The notes beneath the pieces are model-generated. The model saw nothing but the letters and a program-made list of their open reading frames with translations, had not been told where the DNA came from and searched no databases. The position numbers were made by a program, and so were the translations under genes. From Isoetes taiwanensis (Eukaryota; Streptophyta; Lycopodiopsida; Isoetales; Isoetaceae), in the NCBI GenBank assembly GCA_021234155.1, contig JAJEKV010000056.1, forward strand, positions 7,853,435 through 7,917,434: a stretch of DNA of 64,000 nucleotides, read 5' to 3'. Shown piece after piece: positions 32,321 through 48,889 of this stretch; the stretch's first letter is position 1, and every line of letters starts with the position of its first letter.

Positions 32321-35300
32321 ATCTAAATGCCCCATGGCATCAGAGACACCATGACAATACGCCCTATCACACACAAATATATGCAAAATGGTAGTAAACA
32401 TACCTCGATTCTTGAAGTGGATTTGATGTTACCTTTTCAGATTGATAGAAACAATCTAGACTGCTTTGAGATTTTCTCGTTGTAACACAACCACAATTGA
32501 ACATACCGCAATGGCATGTTTTGTCTCGTAACATTGCTCTCATTGCTATCAGAGGAGTTCAGATTGAATGTGAATCATATGAACTCATTTGGTTTTTCCT
32601 ATCATCTTCATCATCCTCGCTACTTTACTATTTGCCTCGTCCATGGATTTGGTTTATGCTTTCTTGGGTCTAGAAGAACCGGCCTCGCTTCTTCAACGGA
32701 GTTTTATAATAATCCGGCTAAGCTCTTCCAATTAATGTTCTCCCCTTTTATATGCGTATAATAAGCCACGCCCAGTTCCATATTTATTCCAATCTATGTA
32801 TGTATTTCGTAATTTTGTAAATTTGAAAGGAACTTTGTATTGTCTATTGCTCGATTCTTCTTAACCTCAGACAAGAAAACATATGCCTTAATTTTTCCAT
32901 TTGAACAAAACATTTGGGGGGAAAAATAATTGTGAGTCGCATTTATTTGGAACTCACACCCCAAACCTTCTGTGACTGTGGGGCACAATCTCTTGTTTGA
33001 GGAGATTACCGCAACCGCGGGCTTTCCAATTCGACCCATTAGGGTTCAATCGGGCAAGAAGCTTTGAAAAATATGGAATTATTTTACCCAAAGGTGGACA
33101 ATGACTGGCATAAAACTCAAAATGAACCACCTCATTAATTCGCAGCATTCCCGCACTCCGCCGATGCAATCAATCTCGGATTCTACCATGCTGCGGTAGC
33201 CAAATATGGCATCAAATGCACGCTTTATACACCACAACGTTGTACCGGTCATTCTTCCAAAGATCGTAGTTCGAGGTGGTAGTAAATTTGAATTTCGTGA
33301 CTCCAGATTATTTCATCAGAATGTCCAAATTTTTCCTCGCTTCTCTCATAATGTCCGTTATACCTTTCTTTTTTGTTTGTCTATAATGTCCTACTCTAAA
33401 ATCAAGCATCAAAATCGAAGTTTCCATCTCATAAAACAGTAATTACGCATCAAAGTTCGACGGGGATCAAAATCGTAGGCTTCTCATTTCATCAAAAACA
33501 GAGTTACGTTGGTATATCGTGAGTCATTTCAACAAGATCAAACTACTATCATAGCAGATCACTTCTCAATGCAGCCTAAAACGTTGCGTATCCTTAGCAT
33601 CTGGTACGCGTAAAAATACAGCTTTGAAGGCTCAGAAAAATTGATGTAATATGTCTAAATAATAATATTCTAACCTATATATCTAAAACCCAAACTTACT
33701 GATATGCTTGTAGCCGTAATCCATGCCCTAATTTCATGCTAACTTCTCAGCCGAACACCCGCCAAAGAGCCATCCTTGTAAATAAACAGATACTCAGCCT
33801 GATCTGCTACAAATCTCCAATGCTTGGTAAATGCTTTCCCATCTCAACAGAAAATTCAAGACTTGGATGGTCTTTAACAACCTCAAGTTGGGTATACTAT
33901 ACCTAAAAGAACAAAATATTTAATAAAGATGATAAGTTTAATTGTAATAGGAATAGAATAGAATAAATAAAATGAAAAAGCAAATTATACTTACATTAGT
34001 CGCGTGTGTCGAGCAGCGTGAATGAAAAAACTTCTTTGGTCGGTCCTTCTCCTTCGCATCTTTCTTCTCCGGTAAATGCCTGCTATATTGTTTATCACAA
34101 GGCCCCCAAAAGGAACTCAAGATTCATAATCAGCATGTCCGATAATGGTGCTCTTTAATACGCAACCTCGTGAATGTCACCGAAAATCCAGATGACTTTT
34201 ATAGTTTTGTGTAATATCACTACTAGTTTGATCATAGTTTCATACTAATTCTTATGTCTTACACTAGTTTCTTAAAATTATTGCTAGTTTAGGAGGTGAT
34301 TTTTGAGCCTATATTATCAATATTATAATTCATTTATGATTTTGCATACCGTTAGCATGATTAGATACACATCTTCTCTTCTAAATGCCCCTCATTATAT
34401 TGTTTATATGTTTGCACAAAAATCACCATGGTAACAAGACAAAGTTCAAAGTGAGAAGTGTCATATCTTGCTGGTAGCCAATTCGGGATAAGTTTTGCTT
34501 GCTCTCTCAACAACCTAAGATACCACCATTCTTCGGGACACTATCGGTAATTAAAATCACAATTTACCGTAATTCATGTGTAATTGAGCAAAACTCTTAC
34601 ACAAAACTCCGGAGAGTAAAATGGTTAGCACAATCTTTTCACAACTCGAATTATGGGTAATCTGGATGGTCACATCACTTAAAAGATCCACCAGAAAGTG
34701 TTCCACAGTGGGTTTGAATTTTCTGACGCCTAAAGTGAAATATACGCCTATAAATACGTGATATTTGTAAATCATACTATACAAGTTCACTTTCATAGCC
34801 TCGTATACCATAGATTGTGCAGCACTAGGGGCATGACTAAGTTATTCACAAGAAATTTATCTGCCTCGTGTTAGTTTGAGACCCAAGTATACAAGGGCAA
34901 TTCAAAATTGATTTTTTACTTAAAACCACCCATTAATTAGTCAAGTTAACCCAACAAATAGAAGAATGAGAAACAGAAACGAAATGAAGGCAAAGAACAT
35001 TTCAAAACCTTAAATTCACTCCCTTGAATAGAATTAATAGTAAATTCGGGGTTTTAAGTATGAGCATAAAAAAATATGACCCTATTAATCTCCCTATTTT
35101 ATTATTTTGCAAGCAATATATTTTAGCGATTATAAAGCGAAGTGAGTATTTCTTTACGCGCTCTGTTAAAAGAAAAATTTGTTAATCCAAAGTGAAATAG
35201 CTTCCTAAGGAATGCCGCGAAACTATAAACCACAGTGTTGAAAGTTTATCGAGAAAGTTGTACCTACCTTGCTTTAGCAAATGTACTTTCTTATCTCATC

Positions 35301-37040
35301 TCTTAAAGTACAAATATATATAAGTTGCAAATTTAATGACGAAGTTTGAAATTTCTTTGTTTTTCGGGGAATGCTATTGTTGTTACCTTATATTCTAAGC
35401 TGGACATGGATATATTGCATCAATGTTAAGCTAATGATATATATTCCTGCATGGGGTACTTGAGTCGAAGGCGTAGTATATATAACTTGAATAAATTCCG
35501 TCATTCATTTGATTGTTTGCTGTACTATGAATGCTAACATGTCTCCCAAGCTTGGTTTAATGGCCTTAAAAAGTTTGAAAACTCCTAGTTATAAAAATTT
35601 GAATCTGCATGGTTGAAGCAAGTACTTTAAGAAGTATACAATCTACATAAGACACACGTGCAAAAAAAGAGTATGCTTAGCACCTTTTGAAGAACACCCT
35701 AAATCTTTCCAGGCAGTTTCCCGTGATGTACCATAATTGCTGAAGCCCCGCTGCTCACCGACTTCATATTGTGGAACCGCCTCACACACCCATGGTCTCT
35801 AATTTGCATCACCAATCCCCATCAAGCTTCGTAATGCCTCTATATATGCCCAATTATCTCCACATCACCACCAAATACAAAATTATCCCACCTAAACTGT
35901 TTAAGGTATGAAATGTTGCTTGTTTATCTGGGTGAACTCCACACTCAAATAAAATGCAAACCAGCAAAGAGATTCATATGTCATGGTTGAATGAAACAAA
36001 GCTCAACCCATTTTCAAACTCTCTGGTGAATCCCCAGGAAGCACCATTTGACACTATCGCCCCATCAACATTAAAAGAGTCCTTTGAAATATAATGTTAA
36101 CAATGAAAACTTTTGCCAAAGATTTTTCTACCTGCGTCACCTTATATTCTCCTTTCCCATCTCACGCCTTCATTTCTTCACAAGCATCATCATTCAGATT
36201 GTAACTGTACGCCGTGTTATTTCACTTAAGTCAATTGAGTTCGCATAATGTGTATTAGCTAATGTCACCTAGCAACTTTACCTCGCGATATGTGTCATAG
36301 AAATGGTATAGTCCTAACCTCATTATGGCGTTGAATCCACCCAAAACGGAAAAGCAATGGTAATGCCCGCAGACTGCTGCACTCCAATTTAGGCCGGGAT
36401 GAAGCTAGCGTAACACTAGCACTACCTTAATAACGGTTGCCTGCCAATACGCACGGTACTAATAATGCTCAGAGAAAGAAACAAAGGATAATGCAGAAGT
36501 GCAACAGTAGTCTTAAAAAAATCGACGCATAGCAAATCTCAACTATATGAATCTATAGTGCACCACCTTAGCTGAACATGGGTGAATACCAACATGCGCA
36601 GACGCCATTGTCAGAGAAAATGTTTGTTCATCGTAACCCCACGCTGTCTTTTCTAGTAGTCACGTACCCCATTTCATTTCTATCGCCACTTCCTTCCATG
36701 ACAGCCCCAAATTTCGGACTCGCGCCATACTTTTGCCAATTTCAAGGATGTTCTTCTGCAAAACCCCATCTAATTCACCTTTGGCGACAATGCGGATTCC
36801 ACAAGCTTCTGTGACGCAAATCGGCCGGGTGGTGCCCCGATTGACTAAGTTCATGGACTCGGCAAACATCGCAGTGCAAGTGCAATTTTCGAGGTTTGGT
36901 TCTCATCCCATTGAGTCCCCGACATCCATCAGTACCGTACCTCACGTATTGAATAAAACCTCTTGGAACAATAGCATCTCGCATGAGTTGTTACCAAACG
37001 ATAGGATATATACCAAATAATTAAACTATGCATCTGATAC
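32321..37040. other. Spacer between the two GT-rich tracts
   Basis: About 4.7 kb, AT-rich in 33600-36000, without a recognised gene. It contains a short GAATAGAATAGAATAAA run at 33950-33966. Minus-strand frames at 36869-36660 (RPICVTEACGIRIVAKGELD) and 34811-34557 are open but unassigned. Confidence 0.3.
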
Positions 37041-37059
37041 TACATGCCCCACACTCATC

Positions 37060-37760
37060 AGATCACGCACAGCACCAGTGCTTGCAGACATTGACACACT
37101 TGATCACACAATTACATCGACGACGCACACCACACAAAATATTTTGAGCGGAGGGGTGGATGGCGTGGGGGCAGGCAGGGAGGTGGTGGTGGGGCAGGGA
37201 GTGGGTGTGTGGTGTGGTGGAGTGCGGAGTGGTGTGGTGTGGTGGTGGGGCGGGCGTGGGGGTGGAGTGTGGTGGTGGTGTGGTGTGTGCAGTGCGTAGT
37301 GGTGTGTGTGGCGTGTGTGGCGGTGGTGGTGTGTGCGGATGGTGCATGTGGTGCGGCGGTGTGATGGTGGTGGGAGGGGTGATGTGGTGGGATGTGTGCA
37401 TGTGGTGGCATGTGGCCTAAGATGTGTGCAGGCCATGTGGGATAGATGGGTGTGGTAAGTGAGGGGAGAATAAATAAATTGAATCCACACATATCATACA
37501 CATACACACACCCACATGACACTGCTGTATATAAATACACACCATGTCTTCACACCACACCAGCACCACACCACACCACAATTCTACCACCTCTACACTC
37601 ACACCACACCACCATCATGACACCACCCATCAAATTTCACAATTTACTAATTTTATTAATTATTTCACCATTCACTCCATCACGCATTAATTCAGCCACC
37701 ACACCATCACAAATAACCATCACATCATCACTTTATCCATTTTGTTCCACATAAAATCGG
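37060..37760. repeat. GT-rich strand-asymmetric low-complexity tract 2
   Basis: The G-rich core 37146-37464 (GGTGGTGGTGGGGC, GTGTGGTGTGGTGG) is preceded by CACACCACAC at about 37126 and followed at 37485-37760 by a long CA/CCA-rich segment (CACACCACACC, CACCACAC). Same word content and orientation as tract 1, about 5.2 kb away. Several runs of three or more G's favour quadruplex formation. Confidence 0.9.
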
Positions 37761-39737
37761 CCTAAAATTTCGCCTTCATAAACACTGCCAAAATTATTAC
37801 CCCGATATACCATATCTCTTCTCTAATCATTAGAAGTGCTGATCTCAAATCCCAAATCCCGCCCACGCCCCGATTTTTACAAGCTTTATTCTACCTGGCT
37901 ACTTAATTCGAATAAAAGTCTATTCCGCAATACGGTAGGAGGATACCGTAGATCACCAGCCGCCATTGCAGGGTGAGCCGCAGGAGGGTATTCCTAAGAT
38001 ATGTTAACAGTGTACTGTGGATTTAATCTCGGCGTGATATGCCTAAATCCACCTTCTTTGTCGATTAATCCAACCTAAAGGCATACAAATGTACCGATGT
38101 CGGGCTTCAATGGCTATGCTTGAGCCATTTGATGAAGAGAGGTTCTTAGACAGTCCATGAGCTTATGTTAGCATGTTGTCGCTAAGGGCACCGGGTATAT
38201 TTGTTCTTCATTAATATCCCATTCGACTCAAAGAATGGCCACCGCGTAATTTGAGTGACTTACCACCGTGGATGCAGCTTAATCGCAAACCCCATCCTCC
38301 GTTTAAATTGCATGAATTTGTAAAGCTGATGCTTTAGTGCAAACAATAATTTGAATGCACCAGCTTCTCGAGCTACTATACTCAAAGATTTCGTTGTTTA
38401 GGAAATGTAAATTTAGTTCGCATGAGCTTTCGAATGTTCAGCCTTGACACCTTAACATATCGCACACCCACAAACTGTTTTATTCAAAAATGTATTCTGC
38501 ATCAAGAGATCTATATACCCAAAGAGTGGCCCACCGCCATGGCCTAATAATATTCCAAACATTAAATATTGCATTTCGCACTAAGAGTCAACTACACACA
38601 ATTCACATGCCGCATGTGATCACAATCAATTTATAACACACAACCACCACATGCACCACCACACTAAGCACTATACCAGCGAAAACATGAATGTAAATAA
38701 ACTAACCTGTGACCTTCCTGCATAGTGGGTAAAGATGTTCTTCTCTTTACATTTCCTCTCCAATCTTCTAGCCCTAACATCCTTTAAAGTTAGAGACACT
38801 GCGTTCTCAATCCAAAAATTTTGAATCTTTTCTATATGTTCATCCCCAAATTGCAGACCGAATCTTTTAGCCCTTGTAAGAAACCCATTTCCCACCATTG
38901 TAATCGATCTCTTCCCTCTTTTCTTTGTCTTTTGCGTGTTTCGGTGAACACCTAATATCTTCCGATCTCATTTATTTTAGTCGCCTTCGTTTCAGACCAG
39001 ACAATGTGGTGCTGTACATCGGTGAAGGCAGCCTATTCTGGTCGCCAGGGCGGCTTGGTTGCAGAGTGAGTCGATAGCCTCAGAGAGTCCTGAGGTTCTT
39101 ATAATTCTATGCTCTGTATTTCCAAATCCTGCACTTTCACCTACGAATTTCCATAATGTTTTATCCTCAAAAACAAGTAATTTCTTTTCTTCGTATATCC
39201 TCCATTCTTTTGGTCTGCTTTATGGAAAGATGTTAGCAAATTAAGGACAATACTACATCAGTTTACTTTTGATGAACTCTGATCCTTCCTGTTCCAGAAA
39301 GCCCAATTTTTCTTCTTCTTTTCCTCCGCATCTTTTCTCAGCCATTCTGTTCCTTGTTCTTCTTCGCCCCGCCTCAAAGCCACGCTTGCCAGGATGACAT
39401 CGAGCATCCATCCACAATGGATTGATTTTGCGCAGGAGAGGGTTACCAAAGAACGTGATCGGTAAAGAAATCGTGAAGTGGGCCAAAGAATAGGAATTTG
39501 AATGAATTTTTAGTTTTGTGTACCAGAATTCTCCACAAATTGTGACTTATTCTGCAAATAATGCAAATTGCGCCGCTACATAATTATACTTCTGGTTACG
39601 TGCGGTGGATGCACCCGCTACCTTTGGGGACAGGGGACAGGGGATGTTCTAATTGGTTCACTGTTGTGCCGCGTTTTTACCCATTCAAAACGCTATGTTC
39701 CTGATAAATTTGAATCTCACGGGACCTAAACCAAGAT
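37761..39737. other. Spacer with a basic minus-strand open frame
   Basis: A 75-codon minus frame (38898-38671) reads MVGNGFLTRAKRFGLQFGDE and later DVRARRLERKCKEKN. The RAKRFGL phrase recalls SAP/MOS11-type RNA-binding proteins (R A E/K RFG repeats), but this is one short phrase only. A second basic frame (39486-39253) contains RRRTRNRMAEKRCGGKEEEK. No splice structure could be confirmed. Confidence 0.25.
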
Positions 39738-39879
39738 CAAATTAGGGTTCTTCCCAGAATATCCAATTGAAGTTTGAAATATCCGATGAAAGTAAAGAGA
39801 TGCAAGGGTCAAAATTAGGGTTCTCCCAAATATCCAATTAAAGTTGGAAATATCCTATTTGTTAAAGTAGATGCAGTAA
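39738..39879. repeat. Two-copy tandem repeat, ~71-bp unit
   Basis: CAAATTAGGGTTCT, CCCAGAATATCCAATT, AAGTTTGAAATATCC and GATGCA recur with small changes at 39738-39809 and 39810-39879. Confidence 0.75.
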
Positions 39880-40973
39880 AATTCCCAAATTAAATTTCCT
39901 ATAATAAAATGAGTGTTAAATTTAGCAAGTTAGAGGTATTTTTCTCCAAATCTCCAATGAGTTATAGTCAGTACATGCATTTTTGGTTTGTTAGTGCAAG
40001 TTCTAATTTTACTACCATACACATGCCACACATCCCTTTTAAAAATTGAATTGTACCTACTTTGTGTATTTTAATTAAAGTAGTCTTTGTATTTTGTAAA
40101 TTTGTTTGGAATGTCCCTTTAGTGAAACAACATGAAGTTCTATACCTAAAATGTCCTTGAAGGTTGGTGGATCCCTAATGGAACTCCATTCTATAGATTT
40201 TTCCTCCATATTCATCCCCATATTAATGCCAAACTCAGCCTCGACAGGCAGAACCTCGTACCTGTAATTGTGAAGTCCGCAGTCTGTTTACTAAGGTAAA
40301 GCGCCACCTGTAGTTTTGCTTGTTGAACAGAGCAACTTAAGAACAAGATCTTGCTACAAGTCATACCCCAAGACTGAATTGTCCCCCAATCTCAAGGTCA
40401 AGTATATAACTCGTGGATCTCAAGATCGGTTGCCCCCGCCTCGCGATTTTGCGCGGCTGTTTCCGGCTTTCAAGAGTTTTAGATGATGTTCTGTTCAAGT
40501 TACTTGTTTCTTGAATTCTCTGCATTCAAGTTAATCAAAAATTGTCCTTTGAAGCACCTTGTAGCGTGTAGTTCCAGCTGACAATTCCGCTTTGCAACTT
40601 TAGATGATTTAGAGGTAAAACATTCTCTGGCGACCGCGATTTCATGCAATGTCAGAGGCAATTGACAAATTCACTCACGCAATGATGAGAGCCATAACGC
40701 TACCGGTGCGCGTTTGAAGGGCACCCTATCAGAGTATCTACTTCACAACCTCACCCTATGCAATAATAACAATGTAGGAAGGAGCCAGCCCATGGGAGGG
40801 GCCATCAATCAAGACTGAATGCTCAGCGCCTCAAGTCTGAAGGCAAGGCGCTGCGATCGAGATGCAATGTCTAACGCCGCTAAAACACTGGATGTTAGTT
40901 GTCACTAAGGTCGCTAATGCTACCATAGTTGTCATTTATAACTACCGTTGGGAGCCTAGATTGCCTAACACTA
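39880..40973. other. Spacer without recognised gene
   Basis: Nothing protein-like is seen. GGTAAAGCGCCACC near 40297 and a GGCAATTGACAAA region near 40653 stand alone. Composition becomes GC-richer after 40400. Confidence 0.3.
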
Positions 40974-41019
40974 CCAATGCCAATGCTAATGCTAAATGCC
41001 AATGCCAATGCTAATGCTA
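40974..41019. repeat. Hexanucleotide-type repeat (AATGCC/AATGCT)n
   Basis: About seven units alternating AATGCC and AATGCT (with one AAATGCC), 40974-41019. Confidence 0.8.
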
Positions 41020-44000
41020 GCTCATTGCTTAGAGGATGCTTATGCTGAGCTACCTCTGTGCTACTTACTCATGCTCCCCAAGACTCACCATGTTGCCCCC
41101 TTGTCGCAGCCTCCACCTTAACCCTCCAAATATGAACGCCTGGAGGATGGTCTCCTAGAATCAGAGAGGCTTTTAAGTGCATGAAGATAATTCAACTCCA
41201 TCGGCAGTATATACTGCTATTATTATGGAGACCTGGGAATATGATGGGACACAAGAAATGCCGACATTGACTAGGCGACAAAGACTACTCATTACGTTCA
41301 AATGAAAGTGCACAGTAAGCTGAACATAGAAGTGTGGTCTGCTATTATCAAAACCCGCACCATCTATGTCTCTCGCTGATGCTAAATGTAGAGAGCCGGA
41401 ATGAAGTGTTTAACGGGTTATTGAACCTCAGCCTGGGCTCCTTGCAAATAAAACAAATATTCTTTTCCTAAGGGCAAGAAAGCCGCATATTACTGTGGAG
41501 CACTAGAGGAAATGTTTATATCTCCTAGACCTGCACCCTAGATATTTCGTGAGAAAAGTCCTACACTAACCCTCTGTTTCCATGCAAGAAACATCAGCCC
41601 CGCCAGTGGTTACAGATTTGGCGCCAGCCTTTATGATCCTCTTGGGGGTCCGAAAGCAAATGACCCCGCATAATGCGTTGAAATCACGAAAATCAGATAC
41701 CCACATATTTATGCTTCCTTTGTATAAATACATGGCACGCCACTCATGAATGATTAATGGTGCATTAATTATTCATAAGCTATGAAGCAAGGTTGTACCA
41801 TTAAATAAGTTAATAATAACCAATCTAGGAGTTGCCACCGCTCCAACCGACAAAAGTAAGGCGGGTGACTTGTCAATCTAGACACCCAAATTGGGTTTCC
41901 ACCCTTCAACGCTCCCCAAATCGACGTAGGAAATTGTGCGGAGGAGGAGTTGCCGCCACCTTGGTTCCAAATAAAAGGTGGATGGAGAACTAGAAGGATA
42001 GCTATGATTCTGTTAGTCTTAGCATAGTTTGTGCCTCTAATCCTTGTTTCTGAATAGATTGATGATTGATTCATTCTATAATCTATTTGCATGATGATGG
42101 ATGTTGTGTATCCGATTGTTCTTCTTCGCTCCCGTGGTTGTATTGATTAAGGGGGTATAACGCCGAAGGCTATTTAGATTTAGTGATGCTCCTAGCTAGA
42201 ACCCCTTAAATCCCATTAAACGCCACCGTACAAGAGCCCACTCCAGCTGATGTTATAAGTTGTGATTCAAAGACTGTGATAACGAAAATAGATGGGTAAA
42301 CCTAGAGGTGAATTCTCAGTTTGGACTATAAGAGACTCATAGTGTGTGCTAGACTTATAGGCCACCGTAGGCCTAGAGTAACCGGCACTCCCCGTCGCAA
42401 AATATACCCAAAGCGATTGGGCCTGAATGGCATGCCAAAATGGCCATGCATTTTGAGGGTTAAAAAGCCCGTATGGGATGTAGCCGCCTAAGAACCACCA
42501 TCGCCTTGAAGCCACCGAAACCACCCATGTTCGAGTGAATTCATCTCCTCCTAGCTCGCCTGATCAGAGATGTAACCGGGAGTAGCTCTGTGGTGAATCT
42601 ATAGATTGTGTCTTCCGTATGCTGTAACCATGCCATATAACATGATCTCAAATTTATCCTAAAGTGTGCATAGGAGGGGCGGATGGAGCGGACTACCTCA
42701 GCCATTGTTTTATGCCACCTAACACCATTGTTATGATTCCATCCTCAAGGCGTCCGCAGGCCTCTGGATCATGCGTAAATGGATCCTCTCGAGTCCCAAT
42801 CCCAGTGCAGAATCCTTGCCTCGAAGTGCAGTATTTCCTCATCTCATTGATACCTTGTTATTCACGCGATGATGTAGCCACCCTTCGTGGTGGCATATTA
42901 TTTATTTGTATTGTTGATAGGTGCTAATGATATTGCACGCCCGGGCTATATAGGACTTATATGGATGGAACTCACACTCTCTCGTGTCCTTCACCTCTAT
43001 GATTCGCCAAATACCCAAAGGCTGTGTGTCCGAGGTAATTGAAATTCTTCTATGGTGGTGTAGTCGCCATGGAAGAGGGAGATGTATGACTCAGATAGGT
43101 TCTGGGAACGGCTATTAATGGTATCGAGCATGATCTTGCAGACCGCATCAGCACTCAGCCATGTCTTACTCAAGTAGATTCTAGATAGTAGGGACCTCCA
43201 ATATAGAAAGTTACAATTCAAATCCATAAGTAGGATGGATTTTTTGTTTTAACTAGGGTGGAGTGGGAAATTGAGCTGATAGGAAGAAAAATCCTCAAAT
43301 ATTAAGAGGAGGCTATGATGGAGTTCTTAACAGAAGGTCCTTTTATTCCGTAAAGCTATAACGCCTCTTGAACCTGTTCAAGGCAATTTTGTTCATTGTG
43401 TCCTTAATGACCTAATTTAGTTAAAATACCTCTGGTCGACACCCTAGTACTGATATTTGATGTTTGAACCCAAATCGCTGCATCGGGAAAAAGGCCGAAT
43501 TGATTCTAAGTATCAAAAAACCTTTCACGCCAATTTTGACCACCTTGGGAGGGGGGTGAAGGGGTCCTACCTCTTTCTTTCAACCCACCTCCTCGCACCG
43601 CTTCAGTCCTACCACGCAGGTCCCCCTCTTAAATCATTTGTATGGTACAATTTTTTTAAAGATAAGTATTTGTGTGGATTCAACCTAACTTTCTACCAAA
43701 GCCAACCTCTTTAATTAATGGGCTAAGTTCCTCTTTTTCTCTAAAGGATATAGTAGTTCGTTTTTTATTTATAGGTGGCTCTGGTTTCTTTCATTTAAAT
43801 TTAAACATTGCCTTCCTCGTGAAACTCCATGCTATGGGTGGCAACAACTCACGACGAAAAACGGCGGTAAGGTGTGTCACCCAAGGGTCATCGGCTGTTA
43901 TTGGCTCCTGCTGAAATGGGTTCCTCGACCATAATACCACCCTTGTCATGTAGATATGCATCACAACTTCTTTCTCCGAGCGAGAGAATCTCCGTTGATC

Positions 44001-45397
44001 CTAATCCGCTTCCTCCCATTTGATAAACTTTTACCTGCGAAAGAATACCTAGAAGTACGTGAATTTCCAAAGATTGATGTTTAAATAATTTTCTCAGTAG
44101 ATACCTCGTAGCAAAATTCTCTCAACCCCGCCTTCATGACCCCAGGTACCTTCATCCGCTTAAATACTATTTTATTCGACTTCACCTAGCTTGGAGCGTA
44201 AGTAACACCTGTTATAGGATCCAACTATACCCCCACGCTTTTTAGTCTCTAGTTTTAACCCACCGTGACTTCCTTTAGAGAATAGATCTCTTCACCCAAC
44301 TAAAGAATAGATGGTCACACACCAAAGAACCTCTAGGCCTTGGCCTGTAAAATGTACTATCACCCTTCACTACTTTCTTTATGTTCTGTGGCTCCCCTTT
44401 AAAAAATCCTTCCCAAGTCATACACACATAGTCAGAATATTATAATACTGCTTGAGTTCTGAAACTCCATAGCCATGTCAACACCTTCACTGGGGATCTA
44501 TCTAGAGCATAAACTTTAGTACGCCTTGTACCACCCTTCACCGCTTCTATATCTACATTATATTCCATCATACTGCCAACTTGCTGTATGGCCAAGTTCC
44601 CTTTCCAGCTTGTTGTACCCTAACACTTGAAGGTATGTCACCACTCTGACTCATCAACAATTTGCTATACCTAAATTTGATTAGGGCAAACTCGTTTCAA
44701 CCATTATCTAGTGTCTAGGTCACTAAATTTAAAAAATAATTTACATATCTTAGGAAAATGAGAGAATAATAGTCCCAATGTTAGTAAATTAATCGTGCAC
44801 CTCTTCTACAATGACTCCTTCTTTACTCTTAGGTTCCTTTTGTAAAATTATTGTTTGCCATGTTATCCAAAATTGAAATCCTTATCCCTAAGGCCCATAT
44901 TAAGTCCATCTGCTCTTTCAATCCCCGCAGAAGCCGCCGTCCCTAAGATCACACGTGAACAGAAGGTATACAGTCCATTAATTTGTCTTCTTCTTTGCTA
45001 ACTTCTCATGACTATCACCCCATCTCCTTTATTCCTAGCCTTGAACGTACAACTTCTTACCCCAATGCCGCTTATGACCTCAGACGCTTGTTGATATAAA
45101 TATATATAAATTTTCAGTCCGTAGGATCACCAAATAATCTGAACCTTCAGATCTTCTTTCACCTTTACCCCGCATATCATTGGAACCCCATGCTTAGCAT
45201 CCCCATAAATCTTTGAATTGTTATTTCTTACGTTTCTATATGTCATGTCATGCCACCGTTATGTATCACAAGTAACTTTGAATCCGTGATATATGCCGCT
45301 ACCATGCCCTCATTTTTCGAGTGAACCTCTGAGCATCGTTGTTTACCTCTTACGCTTCTAAACTCATCCCTGTGGTGGGTAGTAACCCGTCACTATG
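41020..45397. other. Spacer without recognised gene
   Basis: Scattered frames of 60-107 codons (for example minus 42092-41769, minus 42524-42267, plus 42664-42927, plus 43457-43714) match no family I know. 44000-45390 is notably stop-dense on both strands. Confidence 0.3.
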
Positions 45398-45740
45398 ACT
45401 CACTAATACTCATCACACTCCACTACCATTGAGGCGGTATAGTGTTGATAGTATACCGTGATATGGAGGGATATATGCAATACGCACGCTGCGTGATATT
45501 TATCGCATGCATTGTGGAGGAAGTGATCATGACCGTTATCTCGAAAGCAGAGTGGGAAGAATAGAGTGGATGGTGCACACTCACCACCTATCACCACCAC
45601 TCACCACTATCTGAGGTGGCGTTAAGAAGATAGTACCTATATGGAGGATATACGCATTTTTACGCTACAGTATATTTGCACGTATGCATCAGAGGCGTGA
45701 TCATCAATCGTGGTTATCCTAAAGGGAAGAAGAACAGGAC
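45398..45740. repeat. Two-copy duplication, ~180-bp unit, beside the (GA)n tract
   Basis: Copy 1 (45398-45578) and copy 2 (45579-45740) share CTCA.CAC.CCACTA, GATAGTA, ATATGGAGG.ATATA, GTGATCATGA or its variant, GTTATCCT/TCTC..AAAG and GGGAAGAA, with considerable divergence. The second copy ends within 10 bp of the (GA)n tract. Confidence 0.6.
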
Positions 45741-45748
45741 TGTATTTT

Positions 45749-48862
<3,114 letters not shown>

Positions 48863-48889
48863 CTATTCTATTCTATTCTATTCTATTCT
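48863..48889. repeat. (TATTC)n pentanucleotide microsatellite
   Basis: Five and a half units of CTATT, the complement of the GAATA array at 4.68 kb. Confidence 0.9.

Noticed and set aside
31801-32321. Long His/Pro/Thr-rich open frames (171 and 122 codons) on the minus strand and matching Val/Gly/Trp frames on the plus strand
   Set aside because: They come from the GT/CA-rich composition, which lacks stop codons in most frames on both strands. All frames are open together, with no start context or domain.
37063-37540. Overlapping His/Pro/Thr-rich frames at the second GT-rich tract
   Set aside because: Same artefact as tract 1; three frames are open at once.
31803-37760. The two GT-rich tracts as LTRs of one large retroelement
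   Set aside because: They share word composition but not an alignable sequence, and no TG...CA ends, target duplication or retroelement protein lies between them.
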